From Dactylosporangium sp. AC04546 (GTDB lineage: Bacteria; Actinomycetota; Actinomycetes; Mycobacteriales; Micromonosporaceae), in the NCBI RefSeq assembly GCF_022095675.1, contig NZ_JAHYSG010000059.1:1-64000 (forward strand): a stretch of 64,000 bases of DNA. Direction: 5' to 3'. Shown one piece after another: positions 27,527 through 37,360 of the stretch (position 1 is its first letter; every line of letters begins with the position of its first letter). The position numbers and the translations under genes are program-made. The notes below the pieces were generated by a model. That model searched no databases. It was not told where the DNA came from and saw only the letters and a list, made by a program, of their open reading frames with translations.

Positions 27527-29362
27527 TCAGGCCTCCTTCGGCCGGTTGCGACGGGTGGTCGGAGCGGCGTCCGTCGTGGACCGCTGCTCCAGCACGCGGC
27601 CGAGGCCGCTGACCCGTGGTGACAAGAATGCCTTACTGCGTGCGAACAGCGTCATGATCGGATGGCGGAAGAGGAACACGACCACGAGGTCGAGGATCGT
27701 CGCCACGCCCAGGGCGAAGGCGAAGCCACGCACCGAGCCGATCGACACGATGTACAGGATCGCGGCGGCGAGCAGGGTGATCGTGTTCGCCGAGATGATC
27801 GTGCGGCGGGCTCGCACCCAGGCGCGCGGCACCGCGCTGCGCGGACTGCGGCCCTCGCGGATCTCGTCCTTGAGGCGTTCGAAGTAGATGACGAACGAGT
27901 CGGCGGCGACACCTAGCGAGACGATGAAGCCCGCGAAGCCGGCCAGGGTCAGCGTGAAGCCGATCTGGCGGCCGAGGATCACCAGCGCCATGTAGACGAG
28001 CAGGCCGGAGAGCACGAGGCTGATCATGATCACGCCGCCGAGCAGCCGGTAGTAGAAGAACGAGTAGAGCACGACCAGCAGCAGGCCGATGCCGGCGGCG
28101 AGGACGCCCGCCTCGAGGTGCGAGCTGCCCAGGGTCGCCGAGATGCTCTGCGCGTCCTGCGACTGGAAGGACAGCGGCAGGGCGCCGTACTGCAGCTGGC
28201 TGGCCAGCAGCTGGGCCTCGGACTTGGTGAACGTGCCGCTGATCTCGGCGTCACCGGGGATCACGCTCTGGATCGTCGGGGCCGACACGACCTCGTTGTC
28301 CAGCACCACGGCGACCTGCGACGGGCTGGTGCCGCCGTTGTAGGCCTCCTTGGTGAGGTTGGTCCAGCGGTCCTGGCCGTCGCTGTTGAACGACAGGTTG
28401 ACGGTCCACTTGCTGTTCTGCGGGTTGATCCCGGAGTCGGCCTTGGAGACGTCGGTGCCCAGGACCTTGGCCACGTCGAGCTGGTACTTCACGTCGGGCC
28501 CGCAGGCGACGACCTGCTCCTCGGCGTTGCGGATCGAGCCGACCGGCCGCTTGTTGAGCTTGTCGCAGGTCACATACGGGATGTTGTACTGCATGCTCGC
28601 CGGGAGGGCGGCGACCTCTTCGGGGGTCAGGCTCTCGAACGGCTTGTACTGCGCGGCCTTCGCCGGGTCCTGCGCGAGGTCGATCGGGGTCTGCTCGGCC
28701 ATGGCGGCCGCCCACAGCGACTCGCCCAGCTTCTTCTGCACCGCCGCGCGGCGCTCGGCGACGCCCGGCAGCAGGGAAGCCGACGGCGACGCGGGCGCGC
28801 TGGCCGGGGCCGACGCGGAGGTCGACGCGGAAGCCGGGGCCGAGGCCGAGGCGGGCGCGCTGGCCGGGGCCGACGCCGACGGGGCGGCGGAGCCCGACGG
28901 GGCGGCGGAGCCCGAGGCCGAGGGGTCCGGGGCCGACGCGGACGGCGACGCCAGGGCGGCGCCGGTGTCGCCGGTCTGGTTCAGCACCTTGCGGAAGCGC
29001 AGTTCCGCGGTCTGACCGACCTGCTTGAGCCGGTCGTCGCTCTTGCCCGGCAGGGAGACGACGATGTTGTTGGCGCCCTCGATGACGACCTCCGCCTCGG
29101 CGACACCCAGGCCGTTGACCCGGTTGTCGATGATCTGGCGAGCGGTCTCCATCTGTTCGCGCGAGGGCGCCTGCCCGTTGTCGGTCTTCGCCTGCAGCGT
29201 GACGGTCGTCCCGCCGATCAGGTCAAGACCGAGCTTCGGCTCCAGCCGGTCCCGCCATCCGCCGCTGCCCCCGAACCACGTCAGGAGGCCGAAGGCGATG
29301 AAGATGACGGCGAGGACGGCGAGTGAGCGGCTCGGGCGCATCGGTGCCTGAGGTTGTGCCAC
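27527..29362 (-). CDS. secD: Protein translocase subunit SecD with Ser/Ala/Pro-rich insertion
   Basis: SecD of 611 residues with six membrane helices. The first outer domain begins LGLDLIGGTTVTLQAKT, the base subdomain ends around VVLDNEVVSAPTIQSV, and helix 4 carries GFIVSLGVAADSFVIYFERLKDE. Unusually, residues 139-197 are almost pure Ser, Ala and Pro (ASPSASAPDPSASGS and onward), splitting the large periplasmic-type domain. GTG start at 29362. yajC lies upstream and secF directly downstream, so the three form an export operon. Confidence 0.96.
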   Translation of the reverse strand: MAQPQAPMRPSRSLAVLAVIFIAFGLLTWFGGSGGWRDRLEPKLGLDLIGGTTVTLQAKTDNGQAPSREQMETARQIIDNRVNGLGVAEAEVVIEGANNIVVSLPGKSDDRLKQVGQTAELRFRKVLNQTGDTGAALASPSASAPDPSASGSAAPSGSAAPSASAPASAPASASAPASASTSASAPASAPASPSASLLPGVAERRAAVQKKLGESLWAAAMAEQTPIDLAQDPAKAAQYKPFESLTPEEVAALPASMQYNIPYVTCDKLNKRPVGSIRNAEEQVVACGPDVKYQLDVAKVLGTDVSKADSGINPQNSKWTVNLSFNSDGQDRWTNLTKEAYNGGTSPSQVAVVLDNEVVSAPTIQSVIPGDAEISGTFTKSEAQLLASQLQYGALPLSFQSQDAQSISATLGSSHLEAGVLAAGIGLLLVVLYSFFYYRLLGGVIMISLVLSGLLVYMALVILGRQIGFTLTLAGFAGFIVSLGVAADSFVIYFERLKDEIREGRSPRSAVPRAWVRARRTIISANTITLLAAAILYIVSIGSVRGFAFALGVATILDLVVVFLFRHPIMTLFARSKAFLSPRVSGLGRVLEQRSTTDAAPTTRRNRPKEA

Positions 29363-29441
29363 GGCTCTCGGGTCTCCCTGCGGTAACGCCGGCGGGGTTC
29401 GCGCGGCGTGAATGTTTCACGTATGTGCGGCTGCTGGTGGG

Positions 29442-29798
29442 TCAGTCGGCGTCGCGGGCGGGGTCGGCCGGCGCCTCGTCCTCACCGGCGGCCTCGTCGT
29501 CGCCGGCAGCCTTCTTGCTCACCTTGCCGATGGCCGCACGGGCGTACTTGGCGGTAACGCCCGGCGCGATCTCCAGCAGCACCGTGTCATCCTCGATCCC
29601 CCGCACCACTCCGTAAAGCCCGCCGACGGTGACGATCTCGTCCCCGACACCCATGGCCGACTGCATGTTCTCGACCTCGCGGCGACGCTTCTGCTGCGGG
29701 CGGATCATGAGGAAGTAGATCAGGACGAAGAAGCCTCCGAAGAGGAGGATCGTAAACAAGCCGCTGCCGCCGCCTGAAGCCTGCTCGGCGAGAAACAC
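29442..29798 (-). CDS. yajC: Preprotein translocase subunit YajC
   Basis: YajC is the small single-span partner of SecDF. From the GTG at 29798 it is 118 residues: a membrane helix (about residues 10-31; FTILLFGGFFVLIYFLMIRP), the conserved QQKRRREVENMQ, a small beta domain (GDEIVTVGGLYGVVRGIEDD), and an acidic C-terminal tail. GGAAGG 9 nt upstream decides the start; an ATG nine codons earlier is less well supported. Confidence 0.93.
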   Translation of the reverse strand: MFLAEQASGGGSGLFTILLFGGFFVLIYFLMIRPQQKRRREVENMQSAMGVGDEIVTVGGLYGVVRGIEDDTVLLEIAPGVTAKYARAAIGKVSKKAAGDDEAAGEDEAPADPARDAD

Positions 29799-29919
29799 GA
29801 TGGTTGGCCTTCCGGTTGAGGTCATGGGGTCCGCGCAGCGGATCGCGGCGAGTCTAGTCGGTGTGTCGGACGCCACGCAGACCGGCGTCCGTCACGGTCC
29901 GATCACGACAGGCTGGGAG

Positions 29920-30984
29920 CTACGGCTCCAAGCTGAACAGATCGGGCATCTGCGACGAGCCGCCCGCAGGATTTCCGCCCCCGACGGTACCAGCGGGAAC
30001 TGGAAGACCGAGATGCCGCCATGCACCCGCGGTGGCGACCCGGCCACGCGGTGTGCGGGCGAGCAGGCCGGTGCGCAGCAGGAACGGCTCGCAGACCTCC
30101 TCGACCGTGTCGGGCTGCTCCCCCACCGCGACGGCGAGCGTGGAGAGGCCGACCGGCCCGCCGCCGGCCCTGATCAGGGCCGTGAGGACGGCCCGGTCGA
30201 GCTTGTCGAGGCCCAGCTCGTCGACGTCGTACACGGCCAGGGCGGCCCGTGCCGCCGCGAGGTCGACCACGCCGGTGCCGCGCACCTCGGCGTAGTCGCG
30301 GACCCGGCGCAGCAGCCGGTTGGCGATTCGCGGGGTGCCGCGTGAGCGGCGGCCGATCTCCACGGATCCCTCGTCCGTGATCGGGACGTCGAGGATCCGG
30401 GCCGAGCGGACGATGACCTGCTCCAGCTCCTCGGGCTCGTAGAAGTCGAGCTGGCCGACGAAGCCGAACCGGTCGCGCATGGGCCCGGTGAGCAGGCCGC
30501 TGCGGGTGGTCGCGCCGACCAGCGTGAACGGCTCCACGTCGAGCGGAATCGCCGTGGCGCCGGGGCCCTTGCCGACCACGACGTCGACGCGGAAGTCCTC
30601 CATCGCGCTGTACAGCAGCTCCTCCGCCGGCCGGGCCATGCGGTGGATCTCGTCGATGAACAGCACGTCGCCCTGCGACAGGCTGGTGAGCACGGCGGCC
30701 AGGTCGCCGGCCCGCTCGATCGCCGGCCCGCTGGTCAGCCGCAGCCCGGCACCCAGCTCGGCGGCGACGATCATGGCCAGCGTGGTCTTGCCCAGGCCCG
30801 GCGAGCCGGACAGCAGGATGTGGTCGGGCGGGCTGCCGCGCCGCAGGGCGCTCTGCAGCAGCAGGTCGAGCTGCTCGCGGACCCGGTGCTGCCCGACGAA
30901 CTCGGCCAGCCGCCGCGGCCGCACGCTCTGCTCGGCGGCGGCGTCCTCGTCGGACGCGAACGAGCTGAGGAGCGGATCCGTCAC
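29920..30984 (-). CDS. ruvB: Holliday junction branch-migration helicase RuvB
   Basis: RuvB is the hexameric AAA+ motor for branch migration. The 354-residue protein begins [11 protein letters not shown], then has [11 protein letters not shown], Walker [11 protein letters not shown], Walker [11 protein letters not shown], sensor 1 [18 protein letters not shown], and the C-terminal winged helix ending near RTPRGRVAT. The GTG at 30984 overlaps the ruvA stop by 4 nt (GTGA). Genes run ruvC, ruvA, ruvB in transcription order. Confidence 0.97.
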   Translation of the reverse strand: MTDPLLSSFASDEDAAAEQSVRPRRLAEFVGQHRVREQLDLLLQSALRRGSPPDHILLSGSPGLGKTTLAMIVAAELGAGLRLTSGPAIERAGDLAAVLTSLSQGDVLFIDEIHRMARPAEELLYSAMEDFRVDVVVGKGPGATAIPLDVEPFTLVGATTRSGLLTGPMRDRFGFVGQLDFYEPEELEQVIVRSARILDVPITDEGSVEIGRRSRGTPRIANRLLRRVRDYAEVRGTGVVDLAAARAALAVYDVDELGLDKLDRAVLTALIRAGGGPVGLSTLAVAVGEQPDTVEEVCEPFLLRTGLLARTPRGRVATAGAWRHLGLPVPAGTVGGGNPAGGSSQMPDLFSLEP

Positions 30985-31589
30985 CGGATCGTCCCGAGCA
31001 TCCGGATGGCCTGCTTGAGCAGGACCGGCACGGGCGGCACGGTGGTGCCGTCGAGCTGCTCGGCGACCGCCGCCACCGCCTGGTCGGACTGCTGCTGGGT
31101 CCAGCCGAGCCCGATGAGCGCCTGGCGCACCTGGTCGGCCCAGACCGCGCCGGCGCCCATGCCGACCAGGGCCGCGCCGTCGCCCCCGAACGGCCCGACC
31201 TTGTCCCGCAGCTCCAGCACGAGCCGCTCCGCGCCCTTCTTGCCGATGCCCGGCACCCGGGTCAGCGTCGAGGTGTCGCCGCCGGCGATCGCCCGGCGCA
31301 CCACGTCGGGCGGGTGCACGGCGAGCACCGCCTGGGCCAGCCGCGGCCCGACCCCGGACGCCGTCTGCAGCAGCTCGAACAGCTGCTTGGCGTCGTCGTC
31401 GGCGAACCCGTAGAGGGTCAGCGAGTCCTCCCGCACCACCAGCGAGGTGGCGAGCCGGGCCTCCTGCCCGACCCGCAGGTCGGCGATGGTGTGCGGCGAG
31501 CACTGCACGGCGAGGCCGACCCCGCCGACCTCGATCACCGCCCCCTCGGGCGACACGGCCACGACCTTGCCGCGGACGCTGGCGATCAT
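30981..31589 (-). CDS. ruvA: Holliday junction DNA-binding protein RuvA
   Basis: RuvA tetramers hold the Holliday junction and recruit RuvB. The 202-residue protein has the N-terminal OB fold [16 protein letters not shown], two helix-hairpin-helix elements ([15 protein letters not shown] and [16 protein letters not shown]), a linker and the C-terminal RuvB-binding domain ([20 protein letters not shown]). The ATG at 31589 overlaps the ruvC stop (ATGA), with GAGGAGGG upstream. Confidence 0.97.
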   Translation of the reverse strand: MIASVRGKVVAVSPEGAVIEVGGVGLAVQCSPHTIADLRVGQEARLATSLVVREDSLTLYGFADDDAKQLFELLQTASGVGPRLAQAVLAVHPPDVVRRAIAGGDTSTLTRVPGIGKKGAERLVLELRDKVGPFGGDGAALVGMGAGAVWADQVRQALIGLGWTQQQSDQAVAAVAEQLDGTTVPPVPVLLKQAIRMLGTIR

Positions 31590-32098
31590 CGGGCCCTCCT
31601 CACGGCGGCGGCGATGCGGTCCCGCGTACCGCCACGCCAGACATGACAGATGGCCAAGGCTAAGGCGTCGGCGGCGTCGGCCGGCCGCGGCGCCACGTCG
31701 AGCTTGAGAATGCGGGTCACCATGGCGGTCACCTGGGCCTTGTCGGCCTGCCCGTTGCCGCTCACGGCGGCCTTCACCTCGCTCGGCGTATACATCTGCA
31801 CGGGGAGGCCGGCCCGGGCCGCGGCGAGGATCGCGACGGCGCCGGCCTGCGCGGTGCCCATGACGGTGCGGACGTTGTGCTGGCTGAACACCCGCTCGAC
31901 GGCGACCGACTCGGGCCGGTGCTCGGCCAGCAGGACGGCCAGCCGCTCGTCGAGGCCGAGCAGGCGGTGCGCCAGGTCGAGGCCGGGGTCGCTGGTGACG
32001 ACCTCGTAGTGGACCAGCCGGCAGGGCCGGCCCGGCAGTCCCTCGACCACACCGACGCCGCACCGGGTCAGCCCCGGGTCGACCCCCAGCACCCGCAC
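31586..32098 (-). CDS. ruvC: Crossover junction endodeoxyribonuclease RuvC
   Basis: RuvC resolves Holliday junctions. The 170-residue protein shows the catalytic tetrad pattern: Asp7 in VLGVDPGLT, Glu in [11 protein letters not shown], and the two aspartates in [13 protein letters not shown]. The GTG at 32098 follows AGAGGGG by 5 nt; an upstream ATG at 32113 lies before that site. In many actinobacteria yebC sits upstream of ruvC; here an unrelated short-chain dehydrogenase gene lies divergent instead. Confidence 0.95.
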   Translation of the reverse strand: MRVLGVDPGLTRCGVGVVEGLPGRPCRLVHYEVVTSDPGLDLAHRLLGLDERLAVLLAEHRPESVAVERVFSQHNVRTVMGTAQAGAVAILAAARAGLPVQMYTPSEVKAAVSGNGQADKAQVTAMVTRILKLDVAPRPADAADALALAICHVWRGGTRDRIAAAVRRAR

Positions 32099-32239
32099 CG
32101 GCACCCCTCTCATACGTGTGTTCGACACCCTAGCCGACGTGCCCGGGGTACGAGCGAACCGACACACACATCGAGTGGGGCGAAGGTATGTGGCCGGACC
32201 CCATGGGACGGGCGGGCCGAGGCTCGTACGTTTCCCGCC

Positions 32240-33034
32240 ATGACTTCGCCGCACCCCCAGACGCCACACCGGGTGGTCGCCCTGGACCTGCGTGGCCGGA
32301 CCGCCCTGGTGACCGGGGCCGGCAGCGGCATCGGGCGCGCCGTGGCCGTGCGGCTGGCCGCGGCCGGCGCGCGGGTCGTCGTGGTGGACCGCGACGCCGA
32401 GCCGGTGAAGCTCCTCGCGGAGGAGACCGGTGCGGTGCCGGTCGTGGCGGACCTGTCCGACCCGGACGCCGCCGAGCAGGCGCTCGCCGGCCATCTCGAC
32501 GCCGACGTCCTGGTGAACAACGCCGGCCTGCAGCACGTGTCGCCGCTGGAGGAGTTCCCGCCGGAGCGCTTCGCGTACATCCAGACGGTGATGGTGGAGG
32601 CGCCGTTCCGCCTGGTCCGCCGGGTGCTGCCGCACATGTACCGGCGCGGCTGGGGCCGGGTCGTGAACATCTCGTCGGTGCACGGGCTGCGCTCCTCGCC
32701 GTTCAAGGCCGCCTACGTGACCGCCAAGCACGCCCTGGAGGGGCTGTCGAAGACGGTCGCCCTGGAGGGCGCGCCGCACGGCGTGACGTCGAACTGCATC
32801 AACCCGGCCTACGTCCGCACGCCGCTGGTCGAGGGCCAGATCGCCGCGCAGGCGGCCACGCACGGCATCCCCGAGTCCGAGGTCGTCGAGAAGATCATGC
32901 TCACCAGCGCGGCCATCAAGCGGCTGATCGAGCCGGGCGAGGTGGCCGAGCTCGTCGCCTACCTCTGCACGGACGTCGCGAGCTTCATCAGCGGTACCTC
33001 GGTCTCGATCGACGGCGGCTGGACCGCGCACTGA
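32240..33034 (+). CDS. Short-chain dehydrogenase, 3-hydroxybutyrate dehydrogenase-like
   Basis: A 264-residue SDR. It has the NAD-binding TGAGSGIG motif near residue 26, [14 protein letters not shown], the catalytic Ser in NISSVHGL, and Tyr/Lys in [10 protein letters not shown]. The sequence [14 protein letters not shown] and the C-terminal [14 protein letters not shown] match D-3-hydroxybutyrate dehydrogenases, which interconvert hydroxybutyrate and acetoacetate in polyhydroxybutyrate or ketone-body metabolism. The exact substrate is inferred from these motifs. A GAF/PucR regulator gene starts 12 bp downstream and is probably co-transcribed. Confidence 0.85.
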   Translation: MTSPHPQTPHRVVALDLRGRTALVTGAGSGIGRAVAVRLAAAGARVVVVDRDAEPVKLLAEETGAVPVVADLSDPDAAEQALAGHLDADVLVNNAGLQHVSPLEEFPPERFAYIQTVMVEAPFRLVRRVLPHMYRRGWGRVVNISSVHGLRSSPFKAAYVTAKHALEGLSKTVALEGAPHGVTSNCINPAYVRTPLVEGQIAAQAATHGIPESEVVEKIMLTSAAIKRLIEPGEVAELVAYLCTDVASFISGTSVSIDGGWTAH

Positions 33035-33046
33035 GATGATGGGTGG

Positions 33047-34945
33047 GTGACGACGATGCTGGAGTTCCTCGAGCTGCTGGCGCGCGAGGCCGCGCCGGTG
33101 GAGTTCGAGGGCCCGCTCGTCGCCGCCCGCACCGCCGGCCTCCCGCCCGCCCACGTCGCCGAGCTGGAGGAGGCGAAGGTCGTCGCCCTGCGCGTGCGGG
33201 CGCTGCTGGAGCGCCGCCGCCGCCGCGAGGAGGAGCTCTCCGGCCTGTTCGACACCGCCAGCGACCTCGCCGGCCTGCGCGACCTCGACGCCGTCCTCGC
33301 CGCCATCGTGCACCGGGCCCGCACGCTGCTCGGCGCCGACGTGGCGTACATGACGCTCAACGACGAGGAGCGCGGCGACACCTACATGCGGGTCACCGAC
33401 GGCTCCATCTCGGCCCACTTCCAGGCGCTGCGGCTGCCGATGGGCGCCGGGCTCGGCGGCCTCGTCGCGCAGACCGGCAGCCCGTATGTCACGGCCGACT
33501 ACCCGCGCGACGCCCGCTTCCGGCACACCGGCGACATCGACGCCGGGGTCGGCGAGGAGGGCCTGGTGGCGATCCTCGGGGTGCCGCTGCGGCTCGGCTC
33601 GCGGATCATCGGCGTGCTGTACGCGGCGAACCGCTCGGCCCGGCCGTTCGCCCGCGAGGAGGTGTCGCTGCTGGTGTCCCTGGCCGCGCACGCGGCGGTC
33701 GCGATCGACACCGCGCGCCTGCTCGGCGAGACCCGGGCCGCCCTGGAGGAGCTCTCCGCCGCCAACGGCATGGTCCGCGCGCACAGCGACTCGGTGGAGC
33801 GGGCCGCCGCCGCCCACGACCGGATGACCGCCCTGGTGCTGCGCGGCGCGGGGGTGGAGGACGTCGCCGCGGTCGTCACCGAGGTGCTCGGCGGCGCGCT
33901 GCTCGTCCTGGACGCCGAGGGCCGCCGCCTGGCGCTCGTCGGCGACCTGGAGCAGCCCGACGCGAGCGCGATCGCCGAGGCCCTGGCCGCGTCGCGGACC
34001 GAGGGGCGCAGCGTGCGCCGGGGCCCGCTCTGGGTGGCCGCGGTCGTCGCCGGCGCCGAGAACCTGGGCACGCTCGTGCTGCGCCCGGACCGCCCGCTCG
34101 TCGACGCCGACCAGCGCATCCTGGAGCGCGCGGCGGTCGTCACCGCGCTGCTGCAGCTGTTCCAGCGCACCGTCGCCGAGGCCGAGGGCCGGGTGCGCGG
34201 CGAGCTGCTCGACGACGTCATCACCCGCCCGGTCCGCGACGCCGACGCGCTGCGCACCCGGGCCAAGCGCCTCGGCGTCGACCTCGACGCCCCCAACGTG
34301 GTCATCGCGATCGGGGAGGACGCCCTCGCCGCCGGCTCGGCCCGCCAGCGCGCGGTCTCCTGGGCCCAGACCTACGCCCGGACCCGGTCCGGGCTGGCCG
34401 CCGCCCGCGACGGGCACGTGGTGCTGCTGCTGCCCGGCGAGGCGGCCGGCACCGCCGCGCGGGCCGTCGCCCGCGACCTCGGCAAGCTCCTCGGCCGCCC
34501 GGTCACGGCCGGCGCCGGCGGCCCGGCGACCGGCCCCGCGGCGATCGCCGGGGCCTACCGCGACGCCGACCGCTGTGTCATCGCCCTGACCGCCCTGGGC
34601 CGCAGCGGCACCGGGGCCAGCACGGCCGAGCTGGGCTTCGTCGGCCTGCTGCTCGGCTCGGCCCCCGACGGCCGCGACCGGGACGTCCAGTCGTTCCTCG
34701 ACGCCACCATCGGCCCGGTCGTCGACTACGACGTCCGGCGGGGCACGGCGCTGGTGAAGACCCTGGAGGCGTACTTCGGGGTCGGCGGCTCGCTGGCCCG
34801 CGCGGCCGAGCTGCTGCACGTCCACGTCAACACGGTCACGCAGCGGCTGGAGCGCATCGGGCAGCTGCTGGGCGCCGACTGGCAGAAGCCGGAGCGCGCG
34901 CTGGAGGTCCAGCTCGCACTCCGGCTCCACAAGCTCCGCGACTGA
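33047..34945 (+). CDS. GAF-domain, PucR/CdaR-type transcriptional regulator
   Basis: A 632-residue regulator. After a short helical N-terminus there is a GAF domain (about 65-215) with [19 protein letters not shown] and [12 protein letters not shown], a central region, a GGDEF-like CdaR domain, and a C-terminal PucR helix-turn-helix ([20 protein letters not shown], near 590-615). Such proteins often regulate neighbouring catabolic genes in response to a small ligand. GTG start at 33047. The gene is 12 bp after the hydroxybutyrate-dehydrogenase-like gene and convergent with tetR. Confidence 0.88.
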   Translation: MTTMLEFLELLAREAAPVEFEGPLVAARTAGLPPAHVAELEEAKVVALRVRALLERRRRREEELSGLFDTASDLAGLRDLDAVLAAIVHRARTLLGADVAYMTLNDEERGDTYMRVTDGSISAHFQALRLPMGAGLGGLVAQTGSPYVTADYPRDARFRHTGDIDAGVGEEGLVAILGVPLRLGSRIIGVLYAANRSARPFAREEVSLLVSLAAHAAVAIDTARLLGETRAALEELSAANGMVRAHSDSVERAAAAHDRMTALVLRGAGVEDVAAVVTEVLGGALLVLDAEGRRLALVGDLEQPDASAIAEALAASRTEGRSVRRGPLWVAAVVAGAENLGTLVLRPDRPLVDADQRILERAAVVTALLQLFQRTVAEAEGRVRGELLDDVITRPVRDADALRTRAKRLGVDLDAPNVVIAIGEDALAAGSARQRAVSWAQTYARTRSGLAAARDGHVVLLLPGEAAGTAARAVARDLGKLLGRPVTAGAGGPATGPAAIAGAYRDADRCVIALTALGRSGTGASTAELGFVGLLLGSAPDGRDRDVQSFLDATIGPVVDYDVRRGTALVKTLEAYFGVGGSLARAAELLHVHVNTVTQRLERIGQLLGADWQKPERALEVQLALRLHKLRD

Positions 34946-34961
34946 GCGGGCGATCAGCGGC

Positions 34962-35606
34962 TCAGGCCGCGATCCCGCGCATCACGGCGTCCACGAGCTT
35001 CTCGGCGAAGCCCTCGGACGGCACGTTGGGGTTCCACTTCAGCATGTTCTGCGCGATGTTCGGCCCCGACAGCATCAGCAGCGTCAGCTCGACGTCGAGG
35101 TCGGCCCGCAGCTCGCCGGTCTCGACGCCGCGCAGCAGCACCTGCCGCATGACGTTGCGGCGGGGCTCGATCGCCGCCTGGTAGACCCGGTGCATCTCGG
35201 CGCTCTTCACGAGCTCCGGCAGCAGGCAGGCGGTCACCCGCCCGTACTGCTCCATGCGTTTGTTCTTCATGACCTGCAGCAGCATGACCAGGTCGTCGCG
35301 GACCGACTCGCCGCGGGGCTCCGGCAGCGGACCCTTCATCATCGTCACCGCGTCGATGAAGAGCGCTTCCTTGTTGGGCCAGCGCCGGTAGACCGTCGCC
35401 TTGCCCACCCCCGCCTTGGCCGCGATCGCCTCGATCGAGATCGCGTCGGCGCTCTGGCCGGCGCTGAGCAGGTCGTAGACCGCCTCGACGATGGCCTCGT
35501 CGACCCGGGCGCTGCGGGGCCGGCCGGGACCTTTGCGGTCCTGGTCGGCCACCGCGTCCGCCGCGTGTGGCCGCGAATCCACGCTTGCCGTCGTCATGGT
35601 TTCCAT
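34962..35606 (-). CDS. TetR family transcriptional repressor
   Basis: A 214-residue TetR protein. A disordered leader precedes the helix-turn-helix (about residues 36-80; [20 protein letters not shown] followed by RWPNKEALF). The C-terminal ligand domain is variable. It is the second gene of a two-gene minus-strand unit whose first gene is a DHA2 exporter 38 bp upstream. Two GATACGGAAC-type palindromes in front of the exporter (37277 and 37325) are its likely operators, giving drug-inducible autoregulated expression. The start could instead be the ATG three codons in. Confidence 0.92.
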   Translation of the reverse strand: METMTTASVDSRPHAADAVADQDRKGPGRPRSARVDEAIVEAVYDLLSAGQSADAISIEAIAAKAGVGKATVYRRWPNKEALFIDAVTMMKGPLPEPRGESVRDDLVMLLQVMKNKRMEQYGRVTACLLPELVKSAEMHRVYQAAIEPRRNVMRQVLLRGVETGELRADLDVELTLLMLSGPNIAQNMLKWNPNVPSEGFAEKLVDAVMRGIAA

Positions 35607-35644
35607 TGTTACCGAGTTTTCACACGAGATCTACTGACGGTCCG

Positions 35645-37240
35645 TCACGCGTCCACCAGTTCGATGCCCTGTTCCTCGGCCATGCTCTCGGCCGTGGACG
35701 GGGCGGGAGCGTTGGCGGGGCGCTTGCCCGGCAGCCAGATCAGGGCGACCACGGCGCCGAGGACGGCGAAGACCGCGGACCCGACCGAGGCGTAGTGCAT
35801 GGCGCTCATGAAGGCGTCGTTCGCCTGGCCGATCAGCGCCCCGCCGGCCGGTCCGGCCTGCTCCGCCACGCCGTACGCACCGGAGATCGACTCACGCGCG
35901 ACGTGCTGCGCGGCGGCCGGCAGGCCGTCGGCGGCCGAGTCCATGCCGTCGCGGTAGTAGGAGCTGATGACGGCGCCGAGCGCGGCCACGCCGAGGGCGC
36001 CGCCGACCTGCCGGATGGTGTTGCTGACGGCCGAGCCGACGCCGGCCTTCTCGCGGGGCAGCGCCGACATGATCGCCTCCGTCGCGGGCGGCATCACGTT
36101 GGCCATGCCGACGCCCATGACGAAGAACAGCGCGCCCACGACCCAGATCGGCGTGTCGACCTGGATGAAGATCCAGCCGGCCAGGCCGGCCGCGACGAGC
36201 AGCAGGCCCACGGTGCTGACCGCCTTGGGGCCGAACCGCTTGACCATCGCCGCGCTGCGCGGGGCGAAGACCATCTGACCGACCGCGAACGGCACGAACA
36301 GGGCGCCGGAGGCGAGCGGACCGTAGCCACGCACCAACTGCAGGTAGAAGGCGCTGAAGAACATGGCGCCCATGGCGGCGAAGAAGACCAGGCCGATCAT
36401 GCCGGTCGAGGCCGAGAACTGGCGGTTGGCGAAGAGCCGCACGTCCAGCGACGGGAACTCGATGCGCCGCTCCCAGGCCACGAACCCGGCCAGGACCACG
36501 ACCGAGGCGACGAGCGTGCCCCACGCCTTCGGCTCGCCGAAGCCGTCCTCGCCGCCCGCGATCACGCCGTACGTGAGCAGGGTCAGTCCGACGATGGACA
36601 GCAGCACGCCGACGATGTCGATGCGGCCCGGCCGCGGGTCGCGCGACTCGGGGATGAGCGTCAGCACCAGCGCGACGCCCGCGACGACGATCGGGACGTT
36701 GATGAGGAAGACCGAGCCCCACCAGAAGTGCTCCAGGAGCAGGCCGCCGACGATCGGGCCGATGGCCACGCCGAGGCCGACGGCGCCGGCCCACACGCCG
36801 ATGGCGCGGCCGCGCTCACGCGGGTCGAAGACGTTGGCGATGATCGACAGGGTGGCCGGCATGACGGCGGCGGCGCCGAGGCCCATGAGCGCGCGGGCGC
36901 CGATGAGCTGGTCCGGCGTGTCGGCGTAGGCCGAGACGAGCGACGCGATACCGAACAGCGTGAGGCCGACGACCAGCGTGATCCGCCGGCCGAGCCGGTC
37001 GGCCAGGATGCCGGCGGTGAACAGCAGGCCGGCGAAGACGAGGGTGTAGGAGTTGATCGCCCACTCGAGCTCGCTCTGCGTGGCGCCGAGGCCGTGCTTC
37101 GGGTCGGCGATCGTGCGCATCGCGACGTTGAGCACGGTGTTGTCGAGCACGACGACGAGCAGGCTGATGACGAGCACGCCGAGGATGGCCCAGCGGCGGG
37201 GATGTCCGGTGTTGGGTGGTGCTTGGGTTTCTGCGTCCAC
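35645..37240 (-). CDS. MFS exporter, DHA2 (EmrB/QacA) family
   Basis: A 531-residue, 14-helix drug:proton antiporter of the DHA2 group. Recognisable segments are motif C-like VVVLDNTVLNVAMRTI in helix 1, WAINSYTLVFAGLLFTAGIL, the loop DRLGRRITLVVG and ALMGLGAAAVMPATLSII. Such proteins export hydrophobic antibiotics or dyes; the substrate cannot be read from the sequence. The GTG start lies 7 nt after AGGGGGAG. Two operator palindromes lie 37 and 85 bp upstream, and the TetR gene follows. Confidence 0.94.
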   Translation of the reverse strand: MDAETQAPPNTGHPRRWAILGVLVISLLVVVLDNTVLNVAMRTIADPKHGLGATQSELEWAINSYTLVFAGLLFTAGILADRLGRRITLVVGLTLFGIASLVSAYADTPDQLIGARALMGLGAAAVMPATLSIIANVFDPRERGRAIGVWAGAVGLGVAIGPIVGGLLLEHFWWGSVFLINVPIVVAGVALVLTLIPESRDPRPGRIDIVGVLLSIVGLTLLTYGVIAGGEDGFGEPKAWGTLVASVVVLAGFVAWERRIEFPSLDVRLFANRQFSASTGMIGLVFFAAMGAMFFSAFYLQLVRGYGPLASGALFVPFAVGQMVFAPRSAAMVKRFGPKAVSTVGLLLVAAGLAGWIFIQVDTPIWVVGALFFVMGVGMANVMPPATEAIMSALPREKAGVGSAVSNTIRQVGGALGVAALGAVISSYYRDGMDSAADGLPAAAQHVARESISGAYGVAEQAGPAGGALIGQANDAFMSAMHYASVGSAVFAVLGAVVALIWLPGKRPANAPAPSTAESMAEEQGIELVDA

Positions 37241-37276
37241 GGTGGTGCTCCCCCTGAGTACGGAACGCCTAGATAC

Positions 37277-37297
37277 GATACGGAACAGTTCCGTATC
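37277..37297 (-). promoter_or_regulatory. TetR operator 1, upstream of the DHA2 exporter
   Basis: GATACGGAAC-A-GTTCCGTATC is a perfect 10-bp inverted repeat with a 1-nt centre, typical of TetR operators. A partial extra half-site (GATAC at 37272) abuts it. It lies 37 bp upstream of the exporter start, where it would block transcription. Confidence 0.85.
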
Positions 37298-37324
37298 ACG
37301 GAGAACCGTAGACCTCCGAGATGC

Positions 37325-37345
37325 GATACGGAACCGTCTCGTATC
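37325..37345 (-). promoter_or_regulatory. TetR operator 2, imperfect
   Basis: GATACGGAAC-C-GTCTCGTATC is the same palindrome with two mismatched positions between arms, centred 48 bp from operator 1 (about 4.6 helical turns). The pair suggests cooperative binding or sites flanking the core promoter. It lies only 16 bp beyond the end of livM1. Confidence 0.78.
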
Positions 37346-37360
37346 ATATTGTGCGCGCCG

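Noticed and set aside
31586..34930. Long minus-strand frame continuous with ruvC across the SDR and GAF regulator
   Set aside because: Only the last 170 codons are RuvC; upstream residues are antisense to well-supported plus-strand genes.
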